Notes under the pieces: model-generated
The model's input: the letters and a program-made list of their open reading frames with translations, nothing else
What the model was told of the DNA's origin: nothing
Database searches by the model: none
Part shown: piece by piece, positions 23,585-36,200 of the stretch
Layout of the letters: each line of letters opens with the position of its first letter
Numbering within the stretch: position 1 is the first letter of the stretch
Assembly (NCBI GenBank): GCA_023653785.1
Contig: JAMKCH010001618.1
Span: 1-64,000, forward strand
Direction: 5' to 3'
DNA from: Ophioderma brevispina
Lineage: Eukaryota; Echinodermata; Ophiuroidea; Amphilepidida; Ophiodermatidae
Length of the DNA: 64,000 nt
Translations under genes and position numbers: made by a program

Positions 23585-23732
23585 GGGGTGTTTCATAAGG
23601 TGACACCCTTCTTTCTGACAACCTTATGAAATTCGGGAAACCTTAACAGAATAAACCACCGTGTGGTTTATTCGTGGAGGTTGCCGAATTCATAAGGTGT
23701 CAGAAAGAAGGGTGTCACCGTATGGAAACACC
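23585..23732. repeat. Near-perfect 150-bp hairpin (foldback MITE)
   Basis: GGGTGTTTCATAAGGTGACA (23585-23604) pairs with the tail ...GTGTCACCGTATGGAAACACCC ending near 23732. The arms run through CCTTCTTTCTGACA, CCTTATGAATTCGG and AACCTCCACG, and meet at AATAAACCACCGTGTGGTTT (23652-23671). Only a few mismatches break the 70-bp stem. It could be a tiny foldback element or, if transcribed, a small-RNA precursor. Confidence 0.82.
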
Positions 23733-23739
23733 CACTTGT

Positions 23740-24046
23740 GAGAGCGTTTGTGGTCTATGAAAAGTGCGGGACTCATGATCTTAGACCGTTAAATTCATGA
23801 GTTAGAGCCCCACTGTGGTAAACGTGTTGTGTCCTGGGCAAGACAACTTTATCTCGACTTGCCTCTCAACCCGGGAGTGAAAGGAGAGTGTTATGGGGCA
23901 TATTACAATTAAGTGCTACTAGGCAGTGACGCGAATGGCCAGTAGCACACCTAAATGATGATTGTGACAATTAATAATGGCCTTGCGCATTGGGACAACA
24001 TTGCTGTGTATGCGCTTTATAAGATGGAAACCATTATTATTATATT
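23740..24046 (+). mobile_element. tRNA-derived SINE with ATT tail
   Basis: The head has a tRNA-like segment with an imperfect B box (GAGTTAGAGCCCC). It is followed by the core TGTCCTGGGCAAGACAACTT and TTATCTCGACTTGCCTCTC, then a 3' part with GCGCTTTATAAGATGG, and ends in ATTATTATTAT (24034-24044). The core TTATCTCG-CTTGCCTCTC is shared with the SINE at 32.7 kb and in part with the one at 36.5 kb. No strong A box is visible, so the head is decayed. Confidence 0.6.
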
Positions 24047-24167
24047 CAAATTTGTTTTACGGGAGTGGTTACTTGTATTTTTTTCCATCTAAAGGAAAAA
24101 ATTTGTAAACATTACGACTTATTTATATATTCTACACTAACCATATTTATTCTTCTTTGTTTTCCAG

Positions 24168-24272
24168 GCCTTGATATTAAAACATTCAATCATGACAGTA
24201 CTACTAAATTACTTACTGCTGCATTGTCGGGGGAACACAAATCAGCGTGGCTTTCTCGTTTGGATTAAATTG
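24168..24272 (+). CDS. LPCAT3: LPCAT3-like exon: transmembrane segment
   Basis: The acceptor TTCTTCTTTGTTTTCCAG precedes 24168 and the donor GTAAGA follows 24272. The exon is 105 bp (35 codons, phase 0 at both ends), with HSIMTVLLNYLLLHC then GNTNQRGFLVWIKL. It aligns with the membrane segment upstream of the YDxxWT motif in LPCAT3 and is the only internal exon with an intact frame. The adjacent frame is also open but lacks family similarity. Confidence 0.68.
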
Positions 24273-27200
24273 GTAAGATTTTAAGTTATTCTCTGCTTAG
24301 ATACATACAGGAAACACAAAAATAGGTTAATTGCTTTTGAATGATAAGCCTGTGTTTATCTAATAACGTAACATTTTGGCCCAAACCCAAATTTTGGGGT
24401 TTTTTTTTGGGGGGGGCCAACAGATGTTTTATTCAGTTTAATTTATTTTTGAATGAAAAGCCGAAATTGTCTACAGGTCAAAATTTAGTTACCTTTATGG
24501 AAATGGGTATTGGCGATTAAATGGGAGAAGACCCTTCAGTTTGGGGCAGATGAGGAATTCCAATAAAAAACTTATTTGTAATCTTTTGTAGTTTCACGGG
24601 GACCAAAACCGGATTTAAAACTTGTTTTATACTACTACTTACTCAGTGCTGTGCAAGACCTTGCAAATTTAGGCAGCAGAATTCTGTTGTTTCTAAAAAA
24701 ACTCCGTAGCAGTGTGTTTATGAAGACTACCTAACAGCTCGCAAAACCATTGCAAGGTCATTTTAAGGTAAAACAGATCTAGTAAACATCAGGTCAAAAT
24801 ATAACTATAGGATTTGTGTCGCTAATCTGTAGAGGATACATGCATGACAAAAGCATACACAAATGATTGTGTTAGTTTGCAAGTGTGGGGCTCCTTTATT
24901 GAGCCCACTCGAGGGATGTTAAATTAAGGGTTATCCTAATACACAGTATGCATCAAATGGAGCATTGCACTTACGACTTCTTATCACTCCCACAGCAATT
25001 TGCTTTATCTTTACAGGGTTATGAGCTACTGCCTATGCATTATATCATCAGATGAGTATGATATGACTTGGACTACACCCCAGTGTATCATGAATTGAGA
25101 ATGATTGGATTAGCATTGATCTCTATGATGGTCACTAAACATGGGTAGGATTTTTATATTTCTCTTGGTTACTCAGCAATCAATGTGGTTATACCACAGG
25201 GATCACTTTGGGTCCTATACAATGGTGTTCTAGAATTGCCATTTTGACGCTTTGTCTGTCGACCATGCGGAAATTTAAATGGGCATCCCCATCCGTTTAC
25301 TGAAGATAATTTTTTAAATCTTAAACAGTCACCACCAATATTAAACAGGTTGTTTTTTTAAATATTGTACAATGATTTACTCAACATTATACGCGGTAAA
25401 TTACCAAGCATTCATGGCTTACTGACAAGTAATATTAATGTCTGGAACAATTTTCAGTTAGAGCCAATTTCCATGACAGAAATTAGTTTATTTTTTGCTG
25501 CCCCAGAGCCTGCTCAGAGCCAAGACTAAGGTTCGTATGTGGTGTACTCCAATTGGGTGAGAGGTCGTTTGGGCCAAATAAAGGTGCATCATGAAAATCG
25601 ATCCCATGTGTTTTTGCTACAAATCAAATGCCTCACGATCACCAAAACTTGTCATATAAGCCCTGCCCAAGCCCTATATGAGATATTTACAGATTGGGGT
25701 CAAGGTTATGTGGGGGTGAAATTGAAAAGGGGCATTCTGTATTTCCTACATTCTAAAGTTGATACACATGCGCATTTAAAACAGATTCTCAATCACAATT
25801 GAGGGCAAGACAATGGTTCAGAACTGCCTTGTTTAGGAAAGGATGCTTAGAGCATCAGTTTGCTTCAAAATTCAAATCCTATTTTTTTTCATTGTATTCA
25901 GAAGCAGCTCAGCGATGACCAGAAGACATCCATGCATTGCTAAACCACCCATCAATTCTGAGATCATGCGATTTCACATACTTTATGGGGGTTATTTTGC
26001 TGGACCTCAAGTAGTTAATTGCAATTTCAGTTCTTTTATTTCTAGGACATTGGTTGAATGGACCCATGTACATCATGTATTGATTCAGGTACACGGAAGT
26101 GAGGGGGCGTAATCCAAGATTAAGAGCAGACCTGTCTAGACCAAGACCATACCTGCCTAGACAAGCAAGACCAGACTTTCTAGGCAAGACAATTATGGGG
26201 CCATCTCCGTTTTAAAGGTCAAGTTTTTTGTATCCAAATGACGAAATATCAACATTAAGGAACTTCCTAAATTCATGAAAATCGAACTTTAATATTCTCA
26301 GAACCGGAACAAGCATGGGTGATCTTAAAAATATATACGATTTGTTTAAGGGTATATTGGCCTAACGGTAACACTTAAGTAACGTCTCTGTCGTAACGTA
26401 TCTGTCGGGCATTTTCTTAGTCGTGCGTTTCTTGATTAAAGTACGTGCTTCACAGATTTAGTCTCTATCCGTTATCCAGGTATTACCTTCATACTAAAGA
26501 ATGGTGTGGTATTCGAATTTGTATCACGCTTTGCAAAGAGCGTAGCAGGAGTGCAGTAACGATTGTCGCGGGTGTATGAACGTAACAGGGAGGGATTTCT
26601 TTCATTACTAGGGGTGGAAATTGTTACGTTGAAACCAGATTTATTGGAAAAACATGTATAATAGAACATTGACATCTTCTCGATTTATCCATTAATTGGA
26701 ACATAGGTATTCAGTTATTTTTAGCAATTTGTATCCATTCGAATTATTGTAACGTATCTGTCTGCAATAATTGGCGACATGCTCTCAAGAGACTCTTGCG
26801 AACCTTTTATAATCCAATATTAATCACGTTTTTAAACTTTAACAATTAGTGCATAATAGAGGCTGATAGAAATGCAATGCAATCTGTGACATGCATCTTG
26901 TGGGTAACGAGCAGGGACACATTTTAAAGAACGGATTTGGGCTGGCGGACATGGAACGAAAAGCAAGAATATGCCATCTTAGTCCTTATTGCTTGATCTT
27001 TCGCATCCGGTACAACACATTTCTGAGTACGGATCATTTTGAAAAACATAACTCCTAAGGATTAATTATAGTTCATTCGCATCATTCTTAAAGGCCAACA
27101 ACAAGCTTTAAACTGTGCGTGACTGTGAGCGACATTAAAATTGTGGCCGACTTTGTGAACACTTATCGGATGAGAAGGGGGGGGGGGGGGGACCTATGAA

Positions 27201-30200
27201 AAACTGACCAGAATCAAGACCAGGCGATGTGTGTGCAAATTCTGGACTGGACATAGATATTTTTTAGGAAAGAAGTGAAAACTGACTGTCACTAAGGTAT
27301 TAGATGATGGACCACCAGCCTTCACCAAGAGGAGTGAGCTTTTTACTGCCTTTTCCCAAATAAACAAAATATTGTATTTGTTTCACTCTACCTTAAATAT
27401 AAATATTTTTCCAAGTTTTAATAGGAACGTTAAATGCTTAATTTTAGCAGGAGTAGCTAATCCGGAATGGTCCAGTTAGTCGTTATGCTATGATGATAAA
27501 AAAAAATCGGCTCTAATTGTGAGATCTTTTGAGAAACATGTTTTATCTAAGGTGCAACGAGAGTTTCGATATCTTCAGGAGTCCCTAAAAAAATCAAAAT
27601 TACTCGGTTTGCCCTGATGCTTTATCGCTTCCATCACAAAAATAGTCCCATCTAAAAGGATTAAGCTGAGCAATGTTTCTTGGTACAAAAAATTATGATA
27701 TTTCTAATTTTGAATAGTAGAAAAATACGGAATTTCATATGGTTAAAATTCAAATCACCTGTTTTTCTCTCTTTAAGACATGGATGTAACCAAAACACGG
27801 GGTAAGAGATCTATTGAGTGTCTGATCTATATTGAAATACTGCTTTGACACAATTTGGGTGCCTCAAAATCTCTCGGCACTTTAAGCATTTCTAAGCCAT
27901 TAAAAACAATCAAGCCCAAAGCTACTTCAAAATATAATCAGTTGAACTCAGCTAACATTGATACAACCCGGTCCCAGTATGACATAGACTTGACCTATAG
28001 TCTTTTGGTTAAGATTTATTTAGCCTAGATACAAGCATGTTGAAATATTTTTTTCTTTTCTGGCATACTCAAATTTTGAGTTGCTTCTGCATATCTGACA
28101 TATTTTTTCCTGACTTGAGTTTCAATGGAGACGATACATAGATCTTATCCACGGGAGATTGAGTGATATTCAGCGAAACCGTGCCTAGTGTTGAAGTTCA
28201 TTGATCTCTTCCAATGGGGTGGCTTTTACGGTCTGGTGTAGCTGCGTTGGGCGGTTGATCCAAACTCATTCATATTAAAACATATGTCACCTGTAAGTAT
28301 TTTGCCTCCTTTGGGTTCAAAGTACACAGCCACATCTTCATGGAAAGTAGATACATAGGTAACTTTTTCACTCGAAATGAAAAAGCAGAAAACTCTCCAC
28401 GCAAAAATTCTTGCGATCAAAAGACAATTTTTTTTAGATATCCTCCGGGAAGTAACAGAATCCATGGCATTGCCTACCAGGAAAAGATGTCTGCAGGTAC
28501 AGTATCGCGCTCCTTATGATTGTATTCGAAAAGACAAAAAAAACCCGCAAAACTACATGAGGTATCATAATTCGGTGAGATTCTAGTTGGATGAGGACTC
28601 AAAAAATACTAACAAGATATATGATAACCATTTTCAGAGGTAAAAATAGCTAGTAGCTTTGCTCTAGTTTCGAACTTTTACCAGCCATACATTTTCCCTC
28701 CAAGTAATTTTATACGGAGGTGCAAGATAATTACCAGGTGAAAATTTTGAAGGTGTTCTGCTGAGCTGTGATACACGCCTTCAGCCGCAAATCCAAGCAC
28801 TATGAGTGACAATTATGCTCATCACCCAGCACGGTCATTGGGTTGTACTTGTATACATATTACATTGTATGAACTGAACCCTTGTGTTGATTGGGTATCA
28901 TGATATCCTACCCAAAAACCAGGGCGGGTATTTTCTAAAATATGGTGAATGAAAGCTACTGAACTGTGCAAAGCGGAATTGTACTAGTCATAATGAAGGG
29001 CTCACCCCATCAAAACCAAAAGATTTGTGTTCGTTAGAAACCCTTGGATTTTTCCTCTATCGCATAGATTGTGCTGACTTTTTTAAATAACCATTCTGAT
29101 GCTACCAAACTAAAATTATATGGGTTGATGTACAGTAATCTATGAGCTTTTGTAAGGTACACCAGTATGTCAGATTCAAATGAAATTTTGATATTATGAT
29201 GGGTGGCGGTTGGCCTTTTCCTATCAAAAAGAGAAAAGCAAGTTTTAAAATTATCATATTTGTTATCGGTGGGGCACCTCAAAGAAGAAGTTGCTGCTTA
29301 CGTAAGGTGAAGGGGGGTGCACGCAATTTTTTTTCAGGTAGGAGTGCGCCCCACTTTCTGAACTGAGGGGATGGCGAACTGATTTTGTCTCCAAAAATAG
29401 GGTTGGGAACTAACTATTTTGGGAAAATTTGCAGGCTTGGGAACTGAATTTGAGAAATTTAGCTTCTGAGGAAGGAAAAAAATGTCATAAAAGAACTGAT
29501 GCTGCTCACTGGTGGGGTTTATTGGGAAATGCGGAGAGACGTCGGATGGGGGTCTTGAGGGTCCACACATTTACCCTACCACTTCCCCAATGGTCAGGTG
29601 CCCCCCCTCCCCACCCATGACTATATATGACTAAGGATTAACCTATTTTTGTTTGACTAATACAAGGACGCATCCCTTTCATCTATAAATGTTATGTGGA
29701 TTGCCAGCTGGGTCACTTACCTTCACCAAGTAAGTAATGTTGTATTGTCAGTCTTTTTGTAAGTATACAAGTTGTTGCAAGGGAAAGATCTCCTTTGAAG
29801 ATGATTTGAAAGGAATGGTGTTTAGGAGTTGTGTGAGATCGTGATTGCGGTATGGGAGCGAGATTGGTGTTGAGTGAAAATGAGATGGGGATTCTGAGGA
29901 CAGAGAGAGAGCGATGTGGGGGTGATGAAGTTTGAGGTTGGATGAAGACTGAGGATTGATGCAGCTGTTGGTTTTGGAAGAGGCGATGGACCATTTGGCG
30001 AAGGCGAATATTGTAAGTTGGTATGGGCAATGTGTTGAGAAAATGATGACAAGAATATTTTAAGAAGGGCTTTTTGAGTTAAGGTGGGGGGGGGTTGAGG
30101 AGTGAGGGGACATGGAAGAAGCAGAGCAGTGGAGGGAGGAGAAGTGTAGAGTGAGTAGGAGGGGTATGGGTTGAGGATGGATGGACGCATTGAACGAGTG

Positions 30201-33200
30201 AAGTGGAATGGAGGGACGTAAGAGGGTTGCGCGAGGGAGGTGAGATCCGGCAACCCCCGTTCACGGGGGGGACCAACAAAAAACGGATGTTTAACACTTG
30301 GTTTTACTACTTTTTACTTACTACGCGTGTTCATTTTGCATTTGAAGGTAAGTTATGAAATGAAATTTTCTTTTCAGGCGGATTGAAAAATATTATCATG
30401 CGGTGTTGTCAGTAGTAGTAGTAGTAAATCTAAAGTCTTAAATCCGGTTTGTCCTTGTGGACAGTGCTGGCTCAGGATTTTCTTTACCTTACACTCGCAG
30501 CAATCGCCCTTACCTCCTACCTCCACTTTGCCTACGATTTAGTAAATAATCTCCTCAATCACAAAACTTCCAGCTCTTCCTCTCCACGTATTCATAATCC
30601 ACTTACTTACTTCCATTTTCTTTGGTCATCTCCCTCCTCCTACGAACCGCCACACCGAACTCAAGGGCCCTTTAACATGCTCATCATCCCTTCTCAACAG
30701 TTGCCCATACCAACGTACAACATTCGCCTTCACTACCAGGTCCACCGCTTCTTCCACACCCAACATCTGCATCAAGTTCTCAGCCATGTAGATATTGAGA
30801 TTCATGCCTAAAATAAATAGACAGCTAGGTCTTCATATCGCCAACCCATTGATATGTTTTGATATAGTCCTCATTCCCCACCTCCATACAACAGAATTGT
30901 GATTTAAGTTATCTGTACTGAGCAACATACAATATGTTTGAAATTTTAGGTCAGCTTAACTGTGTTAATTGCACAACCAAAGCAAAAATATTTTGTTCAT
31001 GTTCTGCATATGTATTTTAAATAAAAATGGTCAAAGTTGTTATTTTACTTGCAAGTTCACTTATGGTGTGTTTTGGCCATTTATCCCTGACATCAATGAC
31101 CAATTTGCCGTCAGTGTGAGCCAATATGACTTGACTTTATAAATTGACATTCCGTCATGGTCGCACCTGATGATGCATCAATTTATACTCTTTCTAATCA
31201 GTGGTATTGAGTGACGTCACTAAGAAATCAAGTAAATTGCTTGGGTTGTATCATTTAATTGAATCCTCGCGTACATTGAATATGAGTTCACTTCGCCTAG
31301 ATTTCTCTAGAATCATGCAACAGGCTCCATCTCCCGTCTAAAATACTTAAGATAATTTTGGCCGCTTAAAACTCTAAAATAAAGACGAATACATTTGCGC
31401 TTGTATCTCTGACCACGTAAACGTCCTTCTGCGGTCCCTTGGTAAATATCAGCGCCTAGATAGCAGGAGGACCGGGTTCAAGACCATGTATTTTTTCGTC
31501 TTTATTCAATGCTTGCCATTTTCCTCCGAGTTTCCTATGTAATTTTTCGAAAAAAGTCGACTAAATGTCTCTCAATATTGATTTCAGGATGCTGTGTGTA
31601 TAATGACAGGCCTTACTTACAATGGTCGAGATGAGAGTGGCAAAGCATTTATGGGATGCCTGTTTAGGAGCCAAAGCATGGGATTATGAAGTCTCACTGA
31701 CATTAAGGAAGTAATGCATCCATGAACATATCCACCAGCACTGGGTGCTAAGTACGTCTTACATTATAGGTTGTCTAAACCCCTCCCATATTCTTGCTTT
31801 TTACCTATACTATATCTATGAAGTTTACACCTGAAGTGAGTGAATAAGCAAATATATCCAACAACACATGAACTGCATGTAGCATTTTCCACCATTATCT
31901 AGCAAAATACCCTTTCAAAGTGAGACCTTCCAATTTGAAACTCTGTCAATCATTATAATTACACTTTTGGATATAGTGATTTCATATACAGAGTGATATT
32001 TACGTATCTGTAATCAGGGGCTCTATTATTATTCAGGAGCCATACTGCCAGCATTTGGAATGTCATATAATGTTGAAGAAAATGCCTACAAACTGTGTCT
32101 AATTATTTGCCATCATGGTACCTTTGGTGAATTTCTGGCAAAATCAGGGGCAAAGAATATCACAGACTATGTTTTGCCAAATAAAACGCCCCAGTAAAAT
32201 GACTTCATGTACAAACTTTAAAACCATGGTGGACCCATGGAACGACTTTGGAATGAATTTAATATGGCAAAGTCATTTATATTGGACAAGGGTTACACTT
32301 AAGACTAGAGTAAAGTAGTGTTTGACATGAAGGGCATAGTTTTTCTGTGCACACTACACTCACACCACACATTTATATAGAACGATAACTTCGTGACGAC
32401 TTCAAAAGAAACCGCATCCTTTGTAGTCAAACATGGAATAATCCATTGTTATAACTTCTGAAGACCTTTTTTTTACTTCGTATGACATGTTCAGTTCTTT
32501 TGTATTAGGTTCCTCTGAAATATATCGTACAGATCACGCACGCTCATCAAGCCAACAATGTATACGAATGGAATAATTAACTGGCAGATGAATATTTCAA
32601 TTTACACAGTAAGTATAAAGTCAGTGTATATTTCTCATCTCACAGGTCATTTAATTGGCCCATATTTTGCATACTATCCTGTTTTCACATTTTGCAAATG
32701 CAAATGGTGCGCCCACAGACGGAGTGCCCCTCTCTCTGTGTCTTTGGCGTTTGGGGCCAAGACTCCCTCATATAATTTTTGCGTGGGATTATGCCCCTCC
32801 TCCCGCACAGCAGAGTCTGTTTCGCATTCCCAGCATATACCGGTACCCATTATATCCGGGTGAGAGAGGCAAGCGAGATAAAGTGCCTGTGCCCCAGTGC
32901 ACAACACATTGGTGATGGCAGTGCTCGAACCCACAACCTTTTGCTTGTGAGGCGAGTGCTGATCCACTGCACCACATGTGCCCTCACAAAATGTGAAATA
33001 GGTATATCAAACCCCTCTGAACAGAAACATAGCAACTTTATATGGCTTCATTTAAAGAAACTAAAATATCTCACGCTTAAAAACTTACGCACTTTTACCT
33101 CTCTTACAGTATATTTTTACAAGTTAAAGGTTCCTTGGTAAATCGTTATATATCTCAGTTGTGTACCCTTTTGTTCCTGGCTATGTGGCATGGATGGTAC

Positions 33201-36200
33201 GTCGTTATTATCTTCACTTTTGCATTTAGGATGGCCGTTTTTTACTTTTGAAACCCAGGTATGTGGAAAAAACATCCTGTAACCAAAACTTTAGTCGAAA
33301 ACTATGTAGGCCCAATACTTATTTACAACATTTGCAGCTTGTTGGTTAAGGCTGGGCTAGCACAACTCCCAGCATTTGACAGCTTGTTCCTCTTCCCAAG
33401 TTTCTGAAGCAAGTAAGACATCCATATGTTTTGTACTCCAAATCCTCTAATATATATGGGAATTATTGTTTGAAAGGGGCATTTCTGATCCACCATCTCG
33501 TCCTCCTGATTTTACATCAAAAAAGTTTAGATTTTTATATCTCTTAACCTTAGCCTTATTAATCCACATGTACCAAATCTTGCGTACAAATTTGGTCGTA
33601 TCTGTAAGAAATTTTGCAATTTTTGTATTTCCTGTCCGTAAACGTCATAAATTACAGCACAGTGGGGCCTAGGGACCGTTGGAAACAAACAGTTGCTCAT
33701 AACACAAAGCTCGCAGCTCAGGACACTCAAATTCATGAATCAGTTTTCCAAGGATATCTAGTGAAACATGAATAAAATGGAAGGTATTTGAAACAAAATT
33801 TCAAAAATCCAAAATTTAAAATTTTAGTGCACATTCATGATATATTTACATAATTCGTACTGTAATTCAGTGCATCACCAGTTAGCCTTTGGACCGTGAT
33901 GGAGGTATACCCCCAAAGTTAAGTCAATGTCAAGTGTACAGATATATCAATTAACTGAAAATGTTGGGAATAAACTTTACTCAAAGATATCTAGGGAACC
34001 TAAATGAATGAGTTAACTCCTAAAATCATTTTGCAGGTTAGCAAAAATAACTGCAGTCCATACATAGACCGTAGCAATGGGCAAACAGCAGAGCTATTGA
34101 CTAGTTGTAATGCCCTAGGAAGATACCTAGAAAGAGTCTATATAAACGAGAGGGAACTCACACCCAGTTTGTAGTGATGCCTTTGGTCCTGCTAGCCAAC
34201 GGATTGAGGGCAGATTCAAATGTTCATAAACCTATGGGGCCTGATAAGTGACCGAAACGTGCATCAACTAAAAAACATCATTTTTATTTTACTGTTTGTT
34301 AGGCCCAGCTGCCAGTTACAATGACATTTTTATTAATTGAACATTTTTACAGTGTGAGCTGTTATTTTTGTAGTAACTGTTTGTTGCTTTGACGGTGGCG
34401 AAATCTGGCAGACACAAATTCAACGCTTTTACCAATGCTCATGCTATCCCAACTCTGAGCAGGGCTTTGTACGTGTTCTAAAGATAGGAGTTTCTCAGAG
34501 GCCTTCTAGACATGGTACAAGATTCTCTTAACGGCTTTATCAAACGAAGGTGCTAGAATCAATGCACCTTTAAATTTCCTGTGTGAAAGTAACAAAGTTG
34601 CATTAAATGTAGAACATTGGCTCTCATAGGTACTATATGAAACCACCGTATGGCCCTCTACTCATAGGTCCTGAATTTGGCATGGTTCTCTTGGTGCTAT
34701 TGACTGTAGTACTTTGTAATTGTTTATATACCTTTAATCATATTTTCTCTTTATGCTTGTCTTGGTGTTTCATTTCACCAGTTTTTGGTTATCTTGTTCT
34801 AGATACAATTGGATTATCCTCAGCTGACAGCAAGAACTAATTTGAAGTACCACTGTATATCATCAGAAAATGTGGCAGCTGTAATCCTAGGCCTAACCCA
34901 TTGGTTTTGTTTTCACATTCCACGATTGTCTCCGAATAAAAGTGGTAAGTTTCTTTGCCATGTGTGGACCTACTACTTAATTTATATGACATTAGTAACA
35001 GTTATGTTGAATCAAATCTTGAGACACGTTGGTAAAATGTTGTGCGTTGACGCGATGCCCAGCTGCACTTGAGCCTAGTAACACGCGCCCTAGTAATATA
35101 ATATGTTAGCGATTGGCCAATACAGCCGAGGTCAATTGTACTTTTTGTTGCGTGCTACGCTCGGGTGAAAACACTCACTGCGATCGGCCGCAGGGGCGAC
35201 GCGTCTCATATTTGATTCCATCATAATAGACAATCTGAAAACAGAATATGGGACAATGTCACGCGACAAGTTTTGTCAATGTATTTTTCATTGACGTCAC
35301 TAAATTTCCAAGAGTTTCTATATACCTACTTTTCCGTGGGATAAATTTTTGGACAGGAGATATACATACCTCATGTAAGTGCAACAAGCTACACGAAGGT
35401 TGAGTGCATACTTTGACATTTTTATTCGTTGCAAAAGGAGGTGCGCAATGTTCCTCCTGCGTCTCACAGTCAACAACACACTTGTGTTTGTTTCTTTCCA
35501 ACAATTATTATTCAACTGTAATTAACAATTATACAAATGCTCGCACATAAATTTGAGTTTCAACTCAGCCATTTCTATTTTGAGTGTGTAACCTGGTTTA
35601 GTCTAAAAAACAAAAATTTAAAAAAAAAAATCTTTTTAACAGTGACACAATGAAACAGTGTTTAACATATGCAACTTTGGCTGCAACAGATGTTTTTTCC
35701 AAAGTGGCATCGGAAATGTCCACATGGGGGTTCGTAAATTCTGTTGGGTTATTTTTTTTAACCTCAACAAAAATCTTGAAGAGGGGATTCTTACGCCACT
35801 GTACCATTTACCACAGAGTTTCTCTTTAGTGTGCAAAATGTTGTAATTTAATAATATAAACACAAAACTATACTGTGGCATATTTTTGTGTCAGGTCAGG
35901 TAGCTTTGAGGCCGGCTACGGGTATCCTGTAACAGTATACCTTCCCAGGGCCAGTTGTCCGGCGGCTAAACGTCACCCCCATCAGGTGTCTAACGACATC
36001 CGACAGGAGGGTAGCTGGTTACCCTGGTAGAAACGAAAAAGAAGATCACCTACAAGGGCGTCGTCTCTGAGAGCTAATGCGGCCACCAGCACATTGACGT
36101 CAGGAAGGGGCATCCGGGTCAATTATCTTTTTGCTCCAATAAATCCTCACACAGCATGTGCTGGTGAATGTGAGGTGAATCCGGCCACCCCCTGGACTCG

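Noticed and set aside
31462..31482. Possible tRNA gene around GGGTTCAAGACC
   Set aside because: Only a B-box-like word is present. No A box, acceptor stem or cloverleaf can be drawn.
32840..32995. A host tRNA gene on the - strand
   Set aside because: The A and B boxes are real, but they are followed by the SINE core shared with another copy, and no mature acceptor stem is present.
33197..33232. A short intron between GGATG and GATGG in the WHG exon
   Set aside because: It would be only about 36 bp. Reading through gives the conserved GYYLHF segment, so a single exon with an indel fits better.
34803..34944. Definite assignment as an LPCAT3 exon
   Set aside because: Splice sites look good, but the translated residues cannot be aligned to the expected family segment, so it was left as an unresolved candidate.
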